DNA of 37,819 nucleotides from a virus, in IMG/VR virus record IMGVR_UViG_3300046692_000184, positions 1 through 37,819 of that record. One strand, 5' to 3'. The notes under the pieces are model-generated. The model was given only the letters and a program-made list of their open reading frames with translations, ran no database searches and had not been told where the DNA came from. Of this stretch, positions 7,628 through 21,541 are shown piece by piece. Made by a program: the position numbers and the translations under genes. Every line of letters begins with the position of its first letter. Within the stretch, counting starts at the first letter, position 1.

Positions 7628-10600
7628 GGCGGCACCGCAATTCATCAAGGTTCGACGGATCACCAACCCGTTCGAGCCGATGCGCGACGTGCGCGAAGAG
7701 CAATGGAAGTGGCGCAAGACCTACACGCTTGATCGCTACCTGCCGCTGGTCGAGGCAGCCGACTGCGTGGTGTCGCTCAACGGCCGCGCGATCGAGCGCG
7801 AGAAGTTCGCCAAGACTCGCCTGCAGCCGAACGATTTCATTGTGATCTGCCCGGTGCCGCGCGGCGGTGGCGGCAAGGGCATCTTCCGTATCGTCGGGAT
7901 GATCGCCATCGCGGTCGCCTCGGTCTACACGGGCGGGCTCGCCGCGATGGCCTATACCGGGGCGGCAACAGTGGGCGCCGCGACCGCGACGATGGGCGGG
8001 ATGATGGCGATGGCCGCGGCCTCGGCTGCCGTGACGATCGCAGGCTCGATGCTGCTCAATGCGATCCTGCCGCCGGCGGTGCCTACTGTCTCGACCGGCA
8101 GCGGCCTGGCCGCGAGCTCGACCTATGGTGTCGATGGCGCGAAGAACACTGCCGACGAGATGCTGCCGAACCCGGTGGTCTACGGCAACTTCCGCATGGC
8201 CGGCAACGTGATCGGCGTGCATACCGAGGCTGCCGGCAACAGCCAGATCCTCTACATGCTCATTAATGCCGGGGAGGGGCCGATTGCGTCCATCTCCGAC
8301 ATCAAGATCAACGACCGCGCCCTCTCCGAATACACGGAAGTTTCGGTGCAAACGCGCCTGGGCGACGCGCAGCAAACGCCGATCGACTGGTTCAGCTCTG
8401 TCATCACGCCCTATTCGAAGCAGTTGAAGCTCCCGGCCGACGGCACCTACCTCAATTTCACGACGCAGGGCAACGTCGAGGCGGTGCGCCTCGACTTCAA
8501 CTTCCCCTCGGGCCTCTTCTCGGTCAACACGAAGAACGGCGACATCCAGAACAACTCGGTGGCGCTCGAAGCCGACTACCGGGTGGCGGGAAGCAACTCT
8601 GCGTGGACGCCATTCTCGGCATCGGCCCCGCGCTACGTCACCGCGCGCGTGCAGCCGATCACGAATGTCGGCGTGGGTAACGTGCCCGGCGCGCTCTACG
8701 ATGGGATGACCTACCAGTTCGACGGCACGCAGGTCATCACGGACCTCAACATCACGACCAACGACGGCCAGGTGCTCGACACCGTGCGCGCCGCGGTGAT
8801 GGCGAAATTCGGCAGCTACGTGGGCCAGCAAGTGAGCGAGTGGCCGGTCGCACAGGCGGGCGCGGTGAGCATGACCGTGAGCATCCCGGCCGGCACCGCC
8901 GCGCTTGTCGTGACCGAAGCGCTGCGCTCGACTGCGCGGCGCACCTATCTCTCGCCGCAGCTGCAATCGGGCAAGTATGAAGTGCGCGTGCGGCGCAATC
9001 CGAACTACGTCGACTACTCGTCCAACTCGAGCGGCAAGAAGATTACGACCGACACGAGCACGACCGCCTCGTCGGACTGCTACCTCGGCGACCTGAACGA
9101 GGTCGTCTACGAAGGCGTCGGCTACAACCACACGGCGCTGCTCGCGATCCGCGTGAAGATGGACGACCAGATCAGCGGCGTGCCGACGGTCACCTTCAAG
9201 CACGGCGGGCGGGTCATTCCGACCTACACGCGCACCAACGGCGCGGTAAGCCAGATCAACCAGGCGAGCAACAATCCGGCATGGGTGTTGTGGGATGCCC
9301 TCACGCACTGGCGCTACGGCGGGGGCATCGACCCTAGCCGCCTGGACCGCTCGGCCTTCTTCGATCTGGCCGAACACTGCACGGCGAACAGCTTCACCTT
9401 CGACGGCGTGTTCGATACGAACATGAACATGTGGGACGCGTGCCAATACATCGCGCGCGCGGGCCACGCCCAGCTCGTGCCGGTCGGCACGCGCTACTCG
9501 GTCATCATCGAGCGCGCGTCGAACCCCGTGATGATGTTCGGCATGGGCAACATCGTCGAGGGCACGTTCAAGCAAAGCTGGATGAGCCGCACCGACCGCG
9601 CGACTGAGGTAGACGTCACCTTTTTCGACCAGGACGACGACTACAAGCAAAAGACCGTAAAGGTTGCCGACGCGTCCGCCGCGCTCGAAGGCCGCCCGCA
9701 GAACGCCGCGGCAATCACCGCCTACGGCGTGGTCGACATTCAGCGTGCATACAAAGAGGGCGCGCTCCAGCTCAACATCAACCGCTACCTCACGCAGACC
9801 TGTGAATGGCAGTCGCCGATCGAATCGATCGCGTGCGCGGCGGGCGATGTGGTGCTCGTGCAGCACGATCAGCCCGCATGGGCCGAGTCGGGACGTCTCG
9901 CGCCGGGCAGCACCTCCACCGTCATCAAGCTCGACAAGACGGTCACGATGGCCGCCGGCAAGAGCTACAAGCTCCTCATGCTCGCCAACACTGCCGTGCG
10001 CGGCACAGGCAGCGTGCGCTCGATTGGCGATCAGTTCATCGGCGTGCTGGGCACGCCCACGAACTACCGCGTGCGCCGCATCCGCAATTCGGCAGGCGTC
10101 GAAACGGGCGTGACCGCGGTTGTCTCCGATGGCGTCTATGTCGAATCGACCGCGGGCTTTGCCGTGGGGCAGGGCGTCACCTTCTACGACACGGACGTGA
10201 TCGAGGATCACGATGTGATTCTGCGCACGGGCGACACCGACACGGTGACGCTTTCGAGCGGCCTGTCGTTTGTGCCGGACGCATTCACGAACTACATGTT
10301 CGGCGAGACGACGAAGGTCAAGAAGCCCTTCCGCATCACCGAAATCTCGCTTGGGTCGAGCGATATGCACCGCGCGATCAAGGCGCTCGAGTATATCGAG
10401 GCGGTCTATGACCTGTCGTCATACGACGAAGTGGCAACGGGCCTCACGCCGCCGGCGCTCGACCCCTCGCAGGCGGCGATCGGCGTCGTGCAAAGCCTGA
10501 CCGCGTATGAGGAAACCTACGTGCAGGGCGCGCAGATCCTCTCGCAGGTGCGCACGACGTGGGCGCAGCCGGTCGCTGGCAACTACGCGGGCGCGAAGGT

Positions 10601-13193
10601 CTTCGTGCAGAAGAATGGCGGGGCATTCAACCTCGCGGGCACGGTCCGGGCCGACACGAGCTTCATCGTGCCGGGCGTGCAAAAGGGCGACCAGCTGACC
10701 ATCAAGGCGCAGGCGTTCGACATCTGGGGCAAGGACTCGTCTTACGACCAGTCGCCGATGGTGAGCTACACGGTGATCGGCACGGTGACGGCGCTTTCGA
10801 CCGCCGTCGTCTCGGGCGCCGATTACCTCTGGGCCGGGCGCGACTGCAAGCTCTTCTGGCGCTACAACTCGGTGACAGCCTCGTTCGAATTCGGCAGCGA
10901 GCCGAATGGCGCCGATTCGGGCGCGCGCGACCCGCACTTTCTCGACTACGAGATCCGCGTCTATGAGAAGCCCAACTACGGCACGAAGAACCAGAAGCTC
11001 CTGCGCACCGAGCACACGACGGACAACTCGTATATCTACACCTACGAGAAGAACTTCGCCGACGGCCTGCACCGGGAACTTGTGTTCGAGATCGCCGTGC
11101 GCGACCAGTTCGGCAACATCGGCAAGGCAGCCGTGCTCGACTGCTACAACCCGCCGCCGACCGTGCTGACGGCGTCCACCAGCGCGAATTTCGAGAGCAT
11201 CACGCTCAGCTTCACGCACAGCGACGACACGGACTACGCCGGCGCGCGCATCATGCTGCGCTGGTCAGGCGACGTCGGCGCGCCGACTACGCCCGCCTAC
11301 GACGGCCCGGACACGACCGTGCTGCTCTCGGGCCTGATGTTCAACGCGGACTACTACCTCACGATCATCCCGTATGACGCATTCGGGCTGGACAAGACGA
11401 TTCCGTCCAACGAGATCCACGTCCACACGCCGTTTCTGGACGTAGAGGCGATCGCCGAGGGCGTTCTCAAGGACAGCCAGCTCATCCCGGCGCTGAAAAC
11501 GCGCATCGATCTGGTGGACGCGCCCGAGTCGATCATCGGCTCGGTCAACCAGCGTCTCGCGGACGCCAAGTCGAAGCTCTCGGGCGACCTGACGGCTGCG
11601 ATCTCGCAGGAACAGCAGCTCCGCCAGGGCGCGGACAACAGCATGGCCGCGCAGATCACGACGCTCGTGTCGGCAAGCAACGCCAATACCGCGGCGATCA
11701 TCTCTGAGCAGACCGTCCGCACGACCGCCGACGCCGCGCTCTCGACGCGAATTGACACGCTCGCGGCGAACACCGGCAGCAACACGGCGGCAGTGCAGGC
11801 CGAGGCTACTGCGCGCACGAACGCCGACGCCGCGCTCGCGACGCAAATCAACACGGTCGCGGCCGCCTACGGGGTGGATGCGACGAACCTGTGCGCGAAC
11901 CCGGTCGCAGCAGGCGGGCTAAACACCGGCTGGAGCTCGGTGACGGCCCTCGCGGGCACCGCCGGCGACGTGCCGCTTGGGGCGCCTGCCGCCTACGTGT
12001 TTCGCTCGAACATTCGAGACAACCCCTACTCGACACGCACGGTCAACGTCTCGGGCGGCCAGTCGCACTATCTGGAGATGCGCGCGGCGACCCCTGTGGC
12101 AGCCGTCAACATCTCGCTCGGGCTGAAGTGCTCGGGCGCCGGCAAGTCCGATACGTGGGTGTGGGCCGGGTCGCTCGCGGCGACTTCGACCTGGACGCGC
12201 CTCGCAGGCAACGTGACGATCCCCGATGGCTACACAAGCGCGCAGCTTTACGTGCTGATCGACTTCGGCGCGGGCGTGAACAACGACAAGAACCGCTGGT
12301 ATTTCACGGACGTCGAGTGGCGGCCTGCCTCGCAAGTTCAGCCGGCGATGGCGGCGATCAGCGTCGAGCAGACCGCGCGCGCGAGTGCCGACGGGGCGCT
12401 TTCCACCCGCATCGATAGCGTGAACGCCTCGCTTGGCACGACCAACGCGAACGTGCAGACGGAAATCAACGCGCGCGTGTCGGGCGACAGTGCGAACGCG
12501 AGTTCCATCACGCAGATCAACTCGACGCTCGGCGGCCACACGGCCTCGATCAGCACGCAGCAGAGCTCGATCAACGGCCTGAACGCACAATATTCCGTCA
12601 AGATCGACAACAACGGCTTGGTGACGGGCTTTGGCCTCGCGAGCTACCCGATCAACGGCGGCATCGTGTCGGAGTTCGCCGTCCACGCGCAGCGCTTCTC
12701 GGTGTGGATTCCGGGTTACCCCGGCATTCAGCCGTTCACGATCGGCGTGGTCTACGGGCAGCCGCGCGTCATCATCAGCAACGCGCTGATCGGCGACGCC
12801 TCGATCGACAACGCCAAGATCGGCGACGCGCAGATCAACGGCGCGAAGATCGCTTACGCGGCGATCAACACCGCACACATCGGCGAGGCACAGATCGATA
12901 CGCTGCGCATCGGCCAGAACGCCGTCACGACCGGCGTGTTCGCGCAAGGCGGCTCGAACCTCCAGGTGAGCTACTACTCGTCGGGCGGCTCCTGCACGAT
13001 TCACTTCTCGGCGCCATTTTCGGCGGTCACCCTGTCTATCGACGGTGCGCAGCGCGCCAACTATGACACGGGCGGCGTCTCGGGCTACTACGCCGCCTAT
13101 GTCGCGGGGTTCTACGTGGTTACGCTCGCGCCGGGCTGGCACACGATCAAGACCTCGGGCAACCAACTCGCTATTTTTGAGGCAAAACGATGA
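7608..13193 (+). CDS. central tail tip / host specificity protein with I-like N-terminus (I-J fusion)
   Basis: An 1861-aa protein, the largest in the window. The first ~90 residues look like a lambda gpI-type small domain, followed by a Gly/Ala-rich hydrophobic stretch (about 95-155) usually found in gpI, and then the J-like body. The middle contains beta-sandwich and fibronectin-III-like regions. The C-terminal third has coiled-coil repeats built on STRID/ATQIN phrases, a carbohydrate-binding-like sandwich near 1430-1580, and a run of DASIDNAKIGDAQINGAKI repeats that should form a triple helix. J proteins build the tip hub and central fibre and contact the receptor. It overlaps the next gene by ATGA. 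Confidence 0.87.
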   Translation: MNTSKAKAAPQFIKVRRITNPFEPMRDVREEQWKWRKTYTLDRYLPLVEAADCVVSLNGRAIEREKFAKTRLQPNDFIVICPVPRGGGGKGIFRIVGMIAIAVASVYTGGLAAMAYTGAATVGAATATMGGMMAMAAASAAVTIAGSMLLNAILPPAVPTVSTGSGLAASSTYGVDGAKNTADEMLPNPVVYGNFRMAGNVIGVHTEAAGNSQILYMLINAGEGPIASISDIKINDRALSEYTEVSVQTRLGDAQQTPIDWFSSVITPYSKQLKLPADGTYLNFTTQGNVEAVRLDFNFPSGLFSVNTKNGDIQNNSVALEADYRVAGSNSAWTPFSASAPRYVTARVQPITNVGVGNVPGALYDGMTYQFDGTQVITDLNITTNDGQVLDTVRAAVMAKFGSYVGQQVSEWPVAQAGAVSMTVSIPAGTAALVVTEALRSTARRTYLSPQLQSGKYEVRVRRNPNYVDYSSNSSGKKITTDTSTTASSDCYLGDLNEVVYEGVGYNHTALLAIRVKMDDQISGVPTVTFKHGGRVIPTYTRTNGAVSQINQASNNPAWVLWDALTHWRYGGGIDPSRLDRSAFFDLAEHCTANSFTFDGVFDTNMNMWDACQYIARAGHAQLVPVGTRYSVIIERASNPVMMFGMGNIVEGTFKQSWMSRTDRATEVDVTFFDQDDDYKQKTVKVADASAALEGRPQNAAAITAYGVVDIQRAYKEGALQLNINRYLTQTCEWQSPIESIACAAGDVVLVQHDQPAWAESGRLAPGSTSTVIKLDKTVTMAAGKSYKLLMLANTAVRGTGSVRSIGDQFIGVLGTPTNYRVRRIRNSAGVETGVTAVVSDGVYVESTAGFAVGQGVTFYDTDVIEDHDVILRTGDTDTVTLSSGLSFVPDAFTNYMFGETTKVKKPFRITEISLGSSDMHRAIKALEYIEAVYDLSSYDEVATGLTPPALDPSQAAIGVVQSLTAYEETYVQGAQILSQVRTTWAQPVAGNYAGAKVFVQKNGGAFNLAGTVRADTSFIVPGVQKGDQLTIKAQAFDIWGKDSSYDQSPMVSYTVIGTVTALSTAVVSGADYLWAGRDCKLFWRYNSVTASFEFGSEPNGADSGARDPHFLDYEIRVYEKPNYGTKNQKLLRTEHTTDNSYIYTYEKNFADGLHRELVFEIAVRDQFGNIGKAAVLDCYNPPPTVLTASTSANFESITLSFTHSDDTDYAGARIMLRWSGDVGAPTTPAYDGPDTTVLLSGLMFNADYYLTIIPYDAFGLDKTIPSNEIHVHTPFLDVEAIAEGVLKDSQLIPALKTRIDLVDAPESIIGSVNQRLADAKSKLSGDLTAAISQEQQLRQGADNSMAAQITTLVSASNANTAAIISEQTVRTTADAALSTRIDTLAANTGSNTAAVQAEATARTNADAALATQINTVAAAYGVDATNLCANPVAAGGLNTGWSSVTALAGTAGDVPLGAPAAYVFRSNIRDNPYSTRTVNVSGGQSHYLEMRAATPVAAVNISLGLKCSGAGKSDTWVWAGSLAATSTWTRLAGNVTIPDGYTSAQLYVLIDFGAGVNNDKNRWYFTDVEWRPASQVQPAMAAISVEQTARASADGALSTRIDSVNASLGTTNANVQTEINARVSGDSANASSITQINSTLGGHTASISTQQSSINGLNAQYSVKIDNNGLVTGFGLASYPINGGIVSEFAVHAQRFSVWIPGYPGIQPFTIGVVYGQPRVIISNALIGDASIDNAKIGDAQINGAKIAYAAINTAHIGEAQIDTLRIGQNAVTTGVFAQGGSNLQVSYYSSGGSCTIHFSAPFSAVTLSIDGAQRANYDTGGVSGYYAAYVAGFYVVTLAPGWHTIKTSGNQLAIFEAKR

Positions 13194-13564
13194 ACGACAT
13201 GACGCAAACCGCCTTTGTGATGGCGGACGCGACCGGCAAGATCACCCAGCGCATGAGCATGCCGCGCTGGATGGCTGAGCACCAGGCGCCGCCGGAGGGC
13301 GGCTGTCTCGTATTCGAAGACGGCGACCTCGACGCTGACTACGTGAAGGAGGGCGCAGTCGTGCCGCGGCCCGCCAACTCCGCGACGCTCTCGGGCGCGA
13401 CGCTCGAAAACCTGCCGGTGCCGTGCACGGTGACGGTCGAAGGGGTCGAGCACGCATGCGAGGAGAGCACCGCCGAGCTCTCGTTCAGTCACCCGGGAAC
13501 CTACCCGGTCACCGTGTCGGCCTGGCCGATGCTCGACGCCACGTTTGAGGTGATCCAGCCATGA
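13190..13564 (+). CDS. small tail-region protein of unknown function
   Basis: A 124-aa protein overlapping the J-like stop by four bases and the next start by four bases, so the three genes are translated as a unit. The second half is beta-rich (PCTVTVEGVEHACEES and YPVTVSAWP) and may form a small Ig-like fold. There is no signal peptide, no membrane segment and no recognised catalytic motif. By context it may be a tail tip accessory or fibre attachment protein; function unknown. Confidence 0.7.
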   Translation: MNDMTQTAFVMADATGKITQRMSMPRWMAEHQAPPEGGCLVFEDGDLDADYVKEGAVVPRPANSATLSGATLENLPVPCTVTVEGVEHACEESTAELSFSHPGTYPVTVSAWPMLDATFEVIQP

Positions 13565-13749
13565 AGATCCACACGAAGATCGATGTCGCGCCACGGCGCG
13601 CCGCCGACTACATGCCGATTGGCGAGCAGCTCGATGCGCTGATGAAGGGGTTCGCGGCGCTCCAGGAGGCGGGCATCGCGCTGCCGGCCGAGACGCTCGC
13701 ATGGATCGAGCACTGCCAGTCCGTGAAAAACGCACACCCAAAGGCTTGA
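13561..13749 (+). CDS. small tail protein, XkdW-like
   Basis: A 62-aa protein translationally coupled to the gene before it (ATGA overlap). The phrase DYMPIGEQLDALMKGF resembles the GDQLDALWK motif seen in small tail-associated proteins of the XkdW type, often located beside fibre genes. It would be a helical adaptor or assembly factor. The assignment is by motif memory only; the gene itself is well supported by coupling and codon use. Confidence 0.6.
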   Translation: MKIHTKIDVAPRRAADYMPIGEQLDALMKGFAALQEAGIALPAETLAWIEHCQSVKNAHPKA

Positions 13750-13754
13750 TTAGA

Positions 13755-18756
<5,002 letters not shown>

Positions 18757-18767
18757 CAGGAGCAACG

Positions 18768-19232
18768 ATGAAAGTAGCGTTTTTTAAAGGGCGGCACCCG
18801 GGCATCAAAGGCTGGCTGGGTGTCATGACGAAGTGGTGGACGGACGGCCCCTATAGCCATGCGGAGCTGGTGGTGGGCGAGACGCCCGACGGCAAGAGCA
18901 TCTGCTGGAGCTCGACCTACCTCGACCGCGGCGTGCGCCAGGCCGAGCTCGAGCTGAACCCGGCCGACTGGGACGTGCGCGAGTTGCGTCTCACGTCCGC
19001 GGAGCAGGCCGCCGCGCTCGCCTGGTTCGAGCAGCATGCAGGCGAACCGTATGACGTGCTGGGCTTGCTCGGCTTCGTGTGGCGGCGGGAGGAGGGCGCA
19101 AAGAGCAAATGGTTCTGCTCGGAGGCGGTCGCGGCGGCTCTCGGCTGGCCGGAAGCCTGGCGCTTTGATCCGAACACGTTCGCTGCGATCCTCAAGCCGG
19201 TGCAAGTCGAGCCGCAGGGGGTTCCGGCATGA
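18768..19232 (+). CDS. papain-like (NlpC/P60 superfamily, YiiX/YebB-like) hydrolase
   Basis: A 154-aa protein with the permuted papain-like pattern: His31 in YSHAEL comes before Cys117 in WFCSEA, the order seen in YiiX/YebB-type enzymes rather than in classical NlpC/P60. Such proteins cut peptide or lipid amide bonds; the substrate here is unknown. The ATG at 18768 is chosen over the upstream GTG at 18753 because AGGAG lies six bases before it. It overlaps the next gene by four bases. Its place between fibre and lysis genes suggests a role in cell-wall breakdown or in host entry. It is distinct from the K-like enzyme at 7235. Confidence 0.72.
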   Translation: MKVAFFKGRHPGIKGWLGVMTKWWTDGPYSHAELVVGETPDGKSICWSSTYLDRGVRQAELELNPADWDVRELRLTSAEQAAALAWFEQHAGEPYDVLGLLGFVWRREEGAKSKWFCSEAVAAALGWPEAWRFDPNTFAAILKPVQVEPQGVPA

Positions 19233-19774
19233 CCTACGCGATCCTGACACTCGTCAACCTGCTCTTCACGGCGCTCGCGATGGTGCTCGCGCCGGTCGTC
19301 GCGATCTTCTGCAAGGACGACGGCTACCTGCCGAAGTGGCTGTCGTGGTTTCAGACTTTCGACGCGCCGCTCGACGCGGGCACGCGCGACGCCTACCCGG
19401 GGTTCGATCCAGGCAACTCCCGCTGGTGGAACCGCACGAAGTGGCTCTGGCGCAATCCCGCCTATGGCTTTGCTTACTGGCCGCTCGGGCAAGTGTTCGA
19501 CCCCGCGCAATGGATCGTGACCAAGTTCGAAAGCGGTGCCGACTACACGAATTTCCATGCGCGAACGCGCGACGGCCGCCTCTGGTGCGTGAGCTACAAC
19601 GGCGCATTCGGGCAATGGAAGCTCGGCTGGAAGGCGTGGAACTACTTCGACGGCATGGACGAGCACGGCAACGCCAAATGGAAGGGCGCGCCGTGGGGTC
19701 CGGAGTGGCGCGTGCCGATCTGCTTCACGCCGAACGTCGTCAAGGCCATCACGCGGCTTTTCTCTAAGGCGTAG
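19229..19774 (+). CDS. conserved phage protein of unknown function with N-terminal membrane segment (DUF7338-like)
   Basis: A 181-aa protein coupled to the hydrolase gene by a four-base overlap. Residues about 3-27 form one hydrophobic helix (ILTLVNLLFTALAMVLAPVVAIF), followed by a Trp/Tyr-rich soluble domain with phrases such as WFQTFDAPLDAG and WRNPAYGFAYWP. I recall this layout from phage proteins labelled DUF7338, with no known function. It is probably anchored in the inner membrane with the aromatic domain in the periplasm or cytoplasm. Proximity to the lysis genes suggests an envelope role; not certain. Confidence 0.65.
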   Translation: MTYAILTLVNLLFTALAMVLAPVVAIFCKDDGYLPKWLSWFQTFDAPLDAGTRDAYPGFDPGNSRWWNRTKWLWRNPAYGFAYWPLGQVFDPAQWIVTKFESGADYTNFHARTRDGRLWCVSYNGAFGQWKLGWKAWNYFDGMDEHGNAKWKGAPWGPEWRVPICFTPNVVKAITRLFSKA

Positions 19775-19775
19775 A

Positions 19776-19800
19776 TAAGTTACGAGTCACTTACTATAAT
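19776..19800 (+). promoter_or_regulatory. operator-like site 5 with adjoining TATAAT
   Basis: TAAGTTACGAGTCACTTA (19776-19793) is followed after one base by TATAAT (19795-19800), a perfect -10 box. No TTGACA-like -35 is seen 16-18 bases upstream (TAGATA). It probably drives the gene at 19859 and possibly the lysis genes. Confidence 0.6.
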
Positions 19801-19858
19801 GGTGGATAGGCGGTCATCCCGACGGCCCTCCCACTTCCCACATTCACAGGAGCCATAC

Positions 19859-20197
19859 ATGGCAATCAACAAGGACATCACCCAGGACGCTACCGGCGTC
19901 GTCGTCGGTTTTCACGTCGTCCAGAGCGTCACGCTCGACAAGGCCGGCCAAACGGCTACGGCCGCTGTGGTGAGCTACGTCTCCGCCGACGCAAAGGCTG
20001 CGGGCAAGCAGATGGTCGGCATGCCGACGCATATCACCGTCGCGGGCCTGCCGGGCGACAAGGAGAACGCCTTCAGCTTCGTCGAGAAGCAGCTGGTGGC
20101 CTCTGAACCGGCCGACGCCGACAAGACGAACCTCGTCTACGGGTTCGGCGGTGCGCGCTACATGTTCGCCGACGGCAAGGTGGTCGCGGACGTTTGA
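19859..20197 (+). CDS. small phage protein of unknown function
   Basis: A 112-aa protein starting at ATG 19859 with CAGGAG eight bases upstream; a longer in-frame start at 19799 lies within the promoter region and has no ribosome site. It is soluble, beta-rich and Ala/Val-rich, with no cysteines and no membrane segment. It is flanked on both sides by operator-like sites and has its own -10 box, so it forms a separate transcription unit between the tail and lysis modules. A decoration or regulatory protein is possible; function unknown. Confidence 0.7.
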   Translation: MAINKDITQDATGVVVGFHVVQSVTLDKAGQTATAAVVSYVSADAKAAGKQMVGMPTHITVAGLPGDKENAFSFVEKQLVASEPADADKTNLVYGFGGARYMFADGKVVADV

Positions 20198-20199
20198 AA

Positions 20200-20217
20200 T
20201 AAGTAATCGGTAACTGG
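20200..20217 (+). promoter_or_regulatory. dispersed operator-like site 6
   Basis: TAAGTAATCGGTAACTGG starts three bases after the stop of the 19859 gene and precedes the lysis cassette. It matches the consensus less well in the right half. No clear -10 box is attached to it. Confidence 0.45.
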
Positions 20218-20279
20218 ACAGAGGCGGTGCAGAATTGTTAACATCGCCTCTTCACACCATTCCGCGAGAGAGCGACGGC

Positions 20280-20609
20280 ATGAGTTTCGACCCGAAAGAC
20301 CAGGAGAACCTGATGACCATCGCCCGAGAAGTTGCCAAGGCGACCGTTGATGAAATGGGCCAGCGCCTGGACGAACGCGACAAGAAGTTGCGCGAGAGCA
20401 TCGTCGAGGACGTCCGAAAGGAGCTGAAGTCCTACTTTGGCGACCAGTCGGCCTCGCAGCACATGATCGAGCACTCGCGCATTGCCAAGTTCCTCACCTG
20501 GGTGGACGGGCTCGGCAACAGCTTCTGGAGCTCGGTCATCAGCAACGTCATCCGGTCGGCCATCGCCGGCGCATTCGCGGTTTTCGTCTACACCAAGTGG
20601 AAAGGCTAA
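20280..20609 (+). CDS. coiled-coil protein with C-terminal membrane anchor (possible holin partner)
   Basis: A 109-aa protein; the ATG at 20280 is preferred over a TTG at 20235 that has no ribosome site. The first ~65 residues are highly charged and helical (ERDKKLRESIVEDVRKELK) and a hydrophobic stretch near the end (VIRSAIAGAFAVFVY) could anchor it in the inner membrane, leaving a short basic tail. It is immediately upstream of the holin with a four-base gap. It may be an antiholin or an additional holin-like factor, but there is no motif to prove this. Confidence 0.62.
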   Translation: MSFDPKDQENLMTIAREVAKATVDEMGQRLDERDKKLRESIVEDVRKELKSYFGDQSASQHMIEHSRIAKFLTWVDGLGNSFWSSVISNVIRSAIAGAFAVFVYTKWKG

Positions 20610-20613
20610 CCCC

Positions 20614-20937
20614 ATGCGTTTTCTGAACTCTCTCAAGACCCTGCTGGACGATCGGCTCGTCATCATGGCGGTCCCAGCGTTGCTGGTCCTCATGACCGAT
20701 CTGCCAGTGCTCTTCAGCTTGGGCTATGCAGTGGCGATCGTGGTCGCGATCGTCGCGGTGGCCCACTCTCTGCGCCTCTTGATCCTGCCGCACATCAAGA
20801 TGGGCGAACTGGTCGGTTCGGCGCAGATGTCGCCAATGGCCTCCGCAATCATCTTTGCCACCGTGCTCAGCTTCATGGGCTTGATCGTGCATTCGATGGT
20901 TGCCTGGATTCAGGCCGCTGCCGGCCATGTTGCCTAA
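20614..20937 (+). CDS. holin
   Basis: A 107-aa membrane protein with three hydrophobic segments: about residues 17-35 (IMAVPALLVLMTDLPVLFS), 38-58 (YAVAIVVAIVAVAHSLRLLIL) and 76-97 (ASAIIFATVLSFMGLIVHSMVA). A class I holin (three spans, N-out) fits, which permeabilises the inner membrane on schedule and lets the endolysin reach the wall. It lies directly before the endolysin gene and overlaps it by 11 bases, the usual holin-endolysin-spanin order. Confidence 0.8.
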   Translation: MRFLNSLKTLLDDRLVIMAVPALLVLMTDLPVLFSLGYAVAIVVAIVAVAHSLRLLILPHIKMGELVGSAQMSPMASAIIFATVLSFMGLIVHSMVAWIQAAAGHVA

Positions 20938-21541
20938 GCTCGCGTCCCTTTACGTGCCCGTGCTCGCAGCGCAGATTACCGCGCTGTGGCCCACGATGCC
21001 CGCCCCGTCAACGCTCGCCGCGCAGGTCGAGCAAGAGACATGCGTCTCGCTCACGTCAACCCGCTGCTGGAACCCCAAGACCGAGCTCAAGACGAGCCGC
21101 GAATACGGGTTCGGCCTCGGCCAGCTCACCATCGCCCCGAAGTTCAACAACTTCGAGGCAGCGAAGGGCTGGGACAAGTCGCTCAAGACCTGGAAGTGGG
21201 AAGACCGGTTCGACCCGACGATGCAGCTCCGCGCGCTCGTCGCCTACGACCGCAACCTCTTTAACTCGATCAAGTTCGGCGCGACGCCCGACGACCGCCT
21301 GCAGTTCACCTTCTCGGCCTACAACGGCGGGCTCGGCGGCGTCATCAACGACCGGCACGTCTGCATGGCGACCAAGGGCTGCAACCCCGAAAAGTGGTTC
21401 GGCAACGTCGAGAAGACGAGCCTGAAGGTGAAGACCGCCGTCAAAGGCTACGGCCAGAGCTTCTTCGAAATCAACCGCGGCTACGTGCGCTCGATCTGGT
21501 TCGATCGGCGCCAGCGCTACACCTTCATGGAAGCGAAATGA
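20927..21541 (+). CDS. endolysin, lytic transglycosylase type
   Basis: A 204-aa protein with an SLT/goose-lysozyme-like pattern: VEQETC (Glu35/Glu37 is the likely catalytic acid), then EYGFGLGQLT and FSAYNGGLGG, which match the GLMQ and YN.G signatures of transglycosylases cutting the MurNAc-GlcNAc bond. The first ~22 residues (LPKLASLYVPVLAAQITALW) are moderately hydrophobic with one lysine and could act as a signal or SAR sequence, though they are less hydrophobic than typical. The ATG at 20927 is chosen inside the holin end; an upstream TTG at 20900 is possible. It ends in ATGA overlap with Rz. Confidence 0.8.
   Translation: MLPKLASLYVPVLAAQITALWPTMPAPSTLAAQVEQETCVSLTSTRCWNPKTELKTSREYGFGLGQLTIAPKFNNFEAAKGWDKSLKTWKWEDRFDPTMQLRALVAYDRNLFNSIKFGATPDDRLQFTFSAYNGGLGGVINDRHVCMATKGCNPEKWFGNVEKTSLKVKTAVKGYGQSFFEINRGYVRSIWFDRRQRYTFMEAK

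Noticed and set aside
7530-10370. Long - strand open frame (946 codons) opposite the I/J-like gene
   Set aside because: Same codon-bias mirror effect; Arg/His/Asp/Val-rich translation with no family resemblance and no ribosome site.
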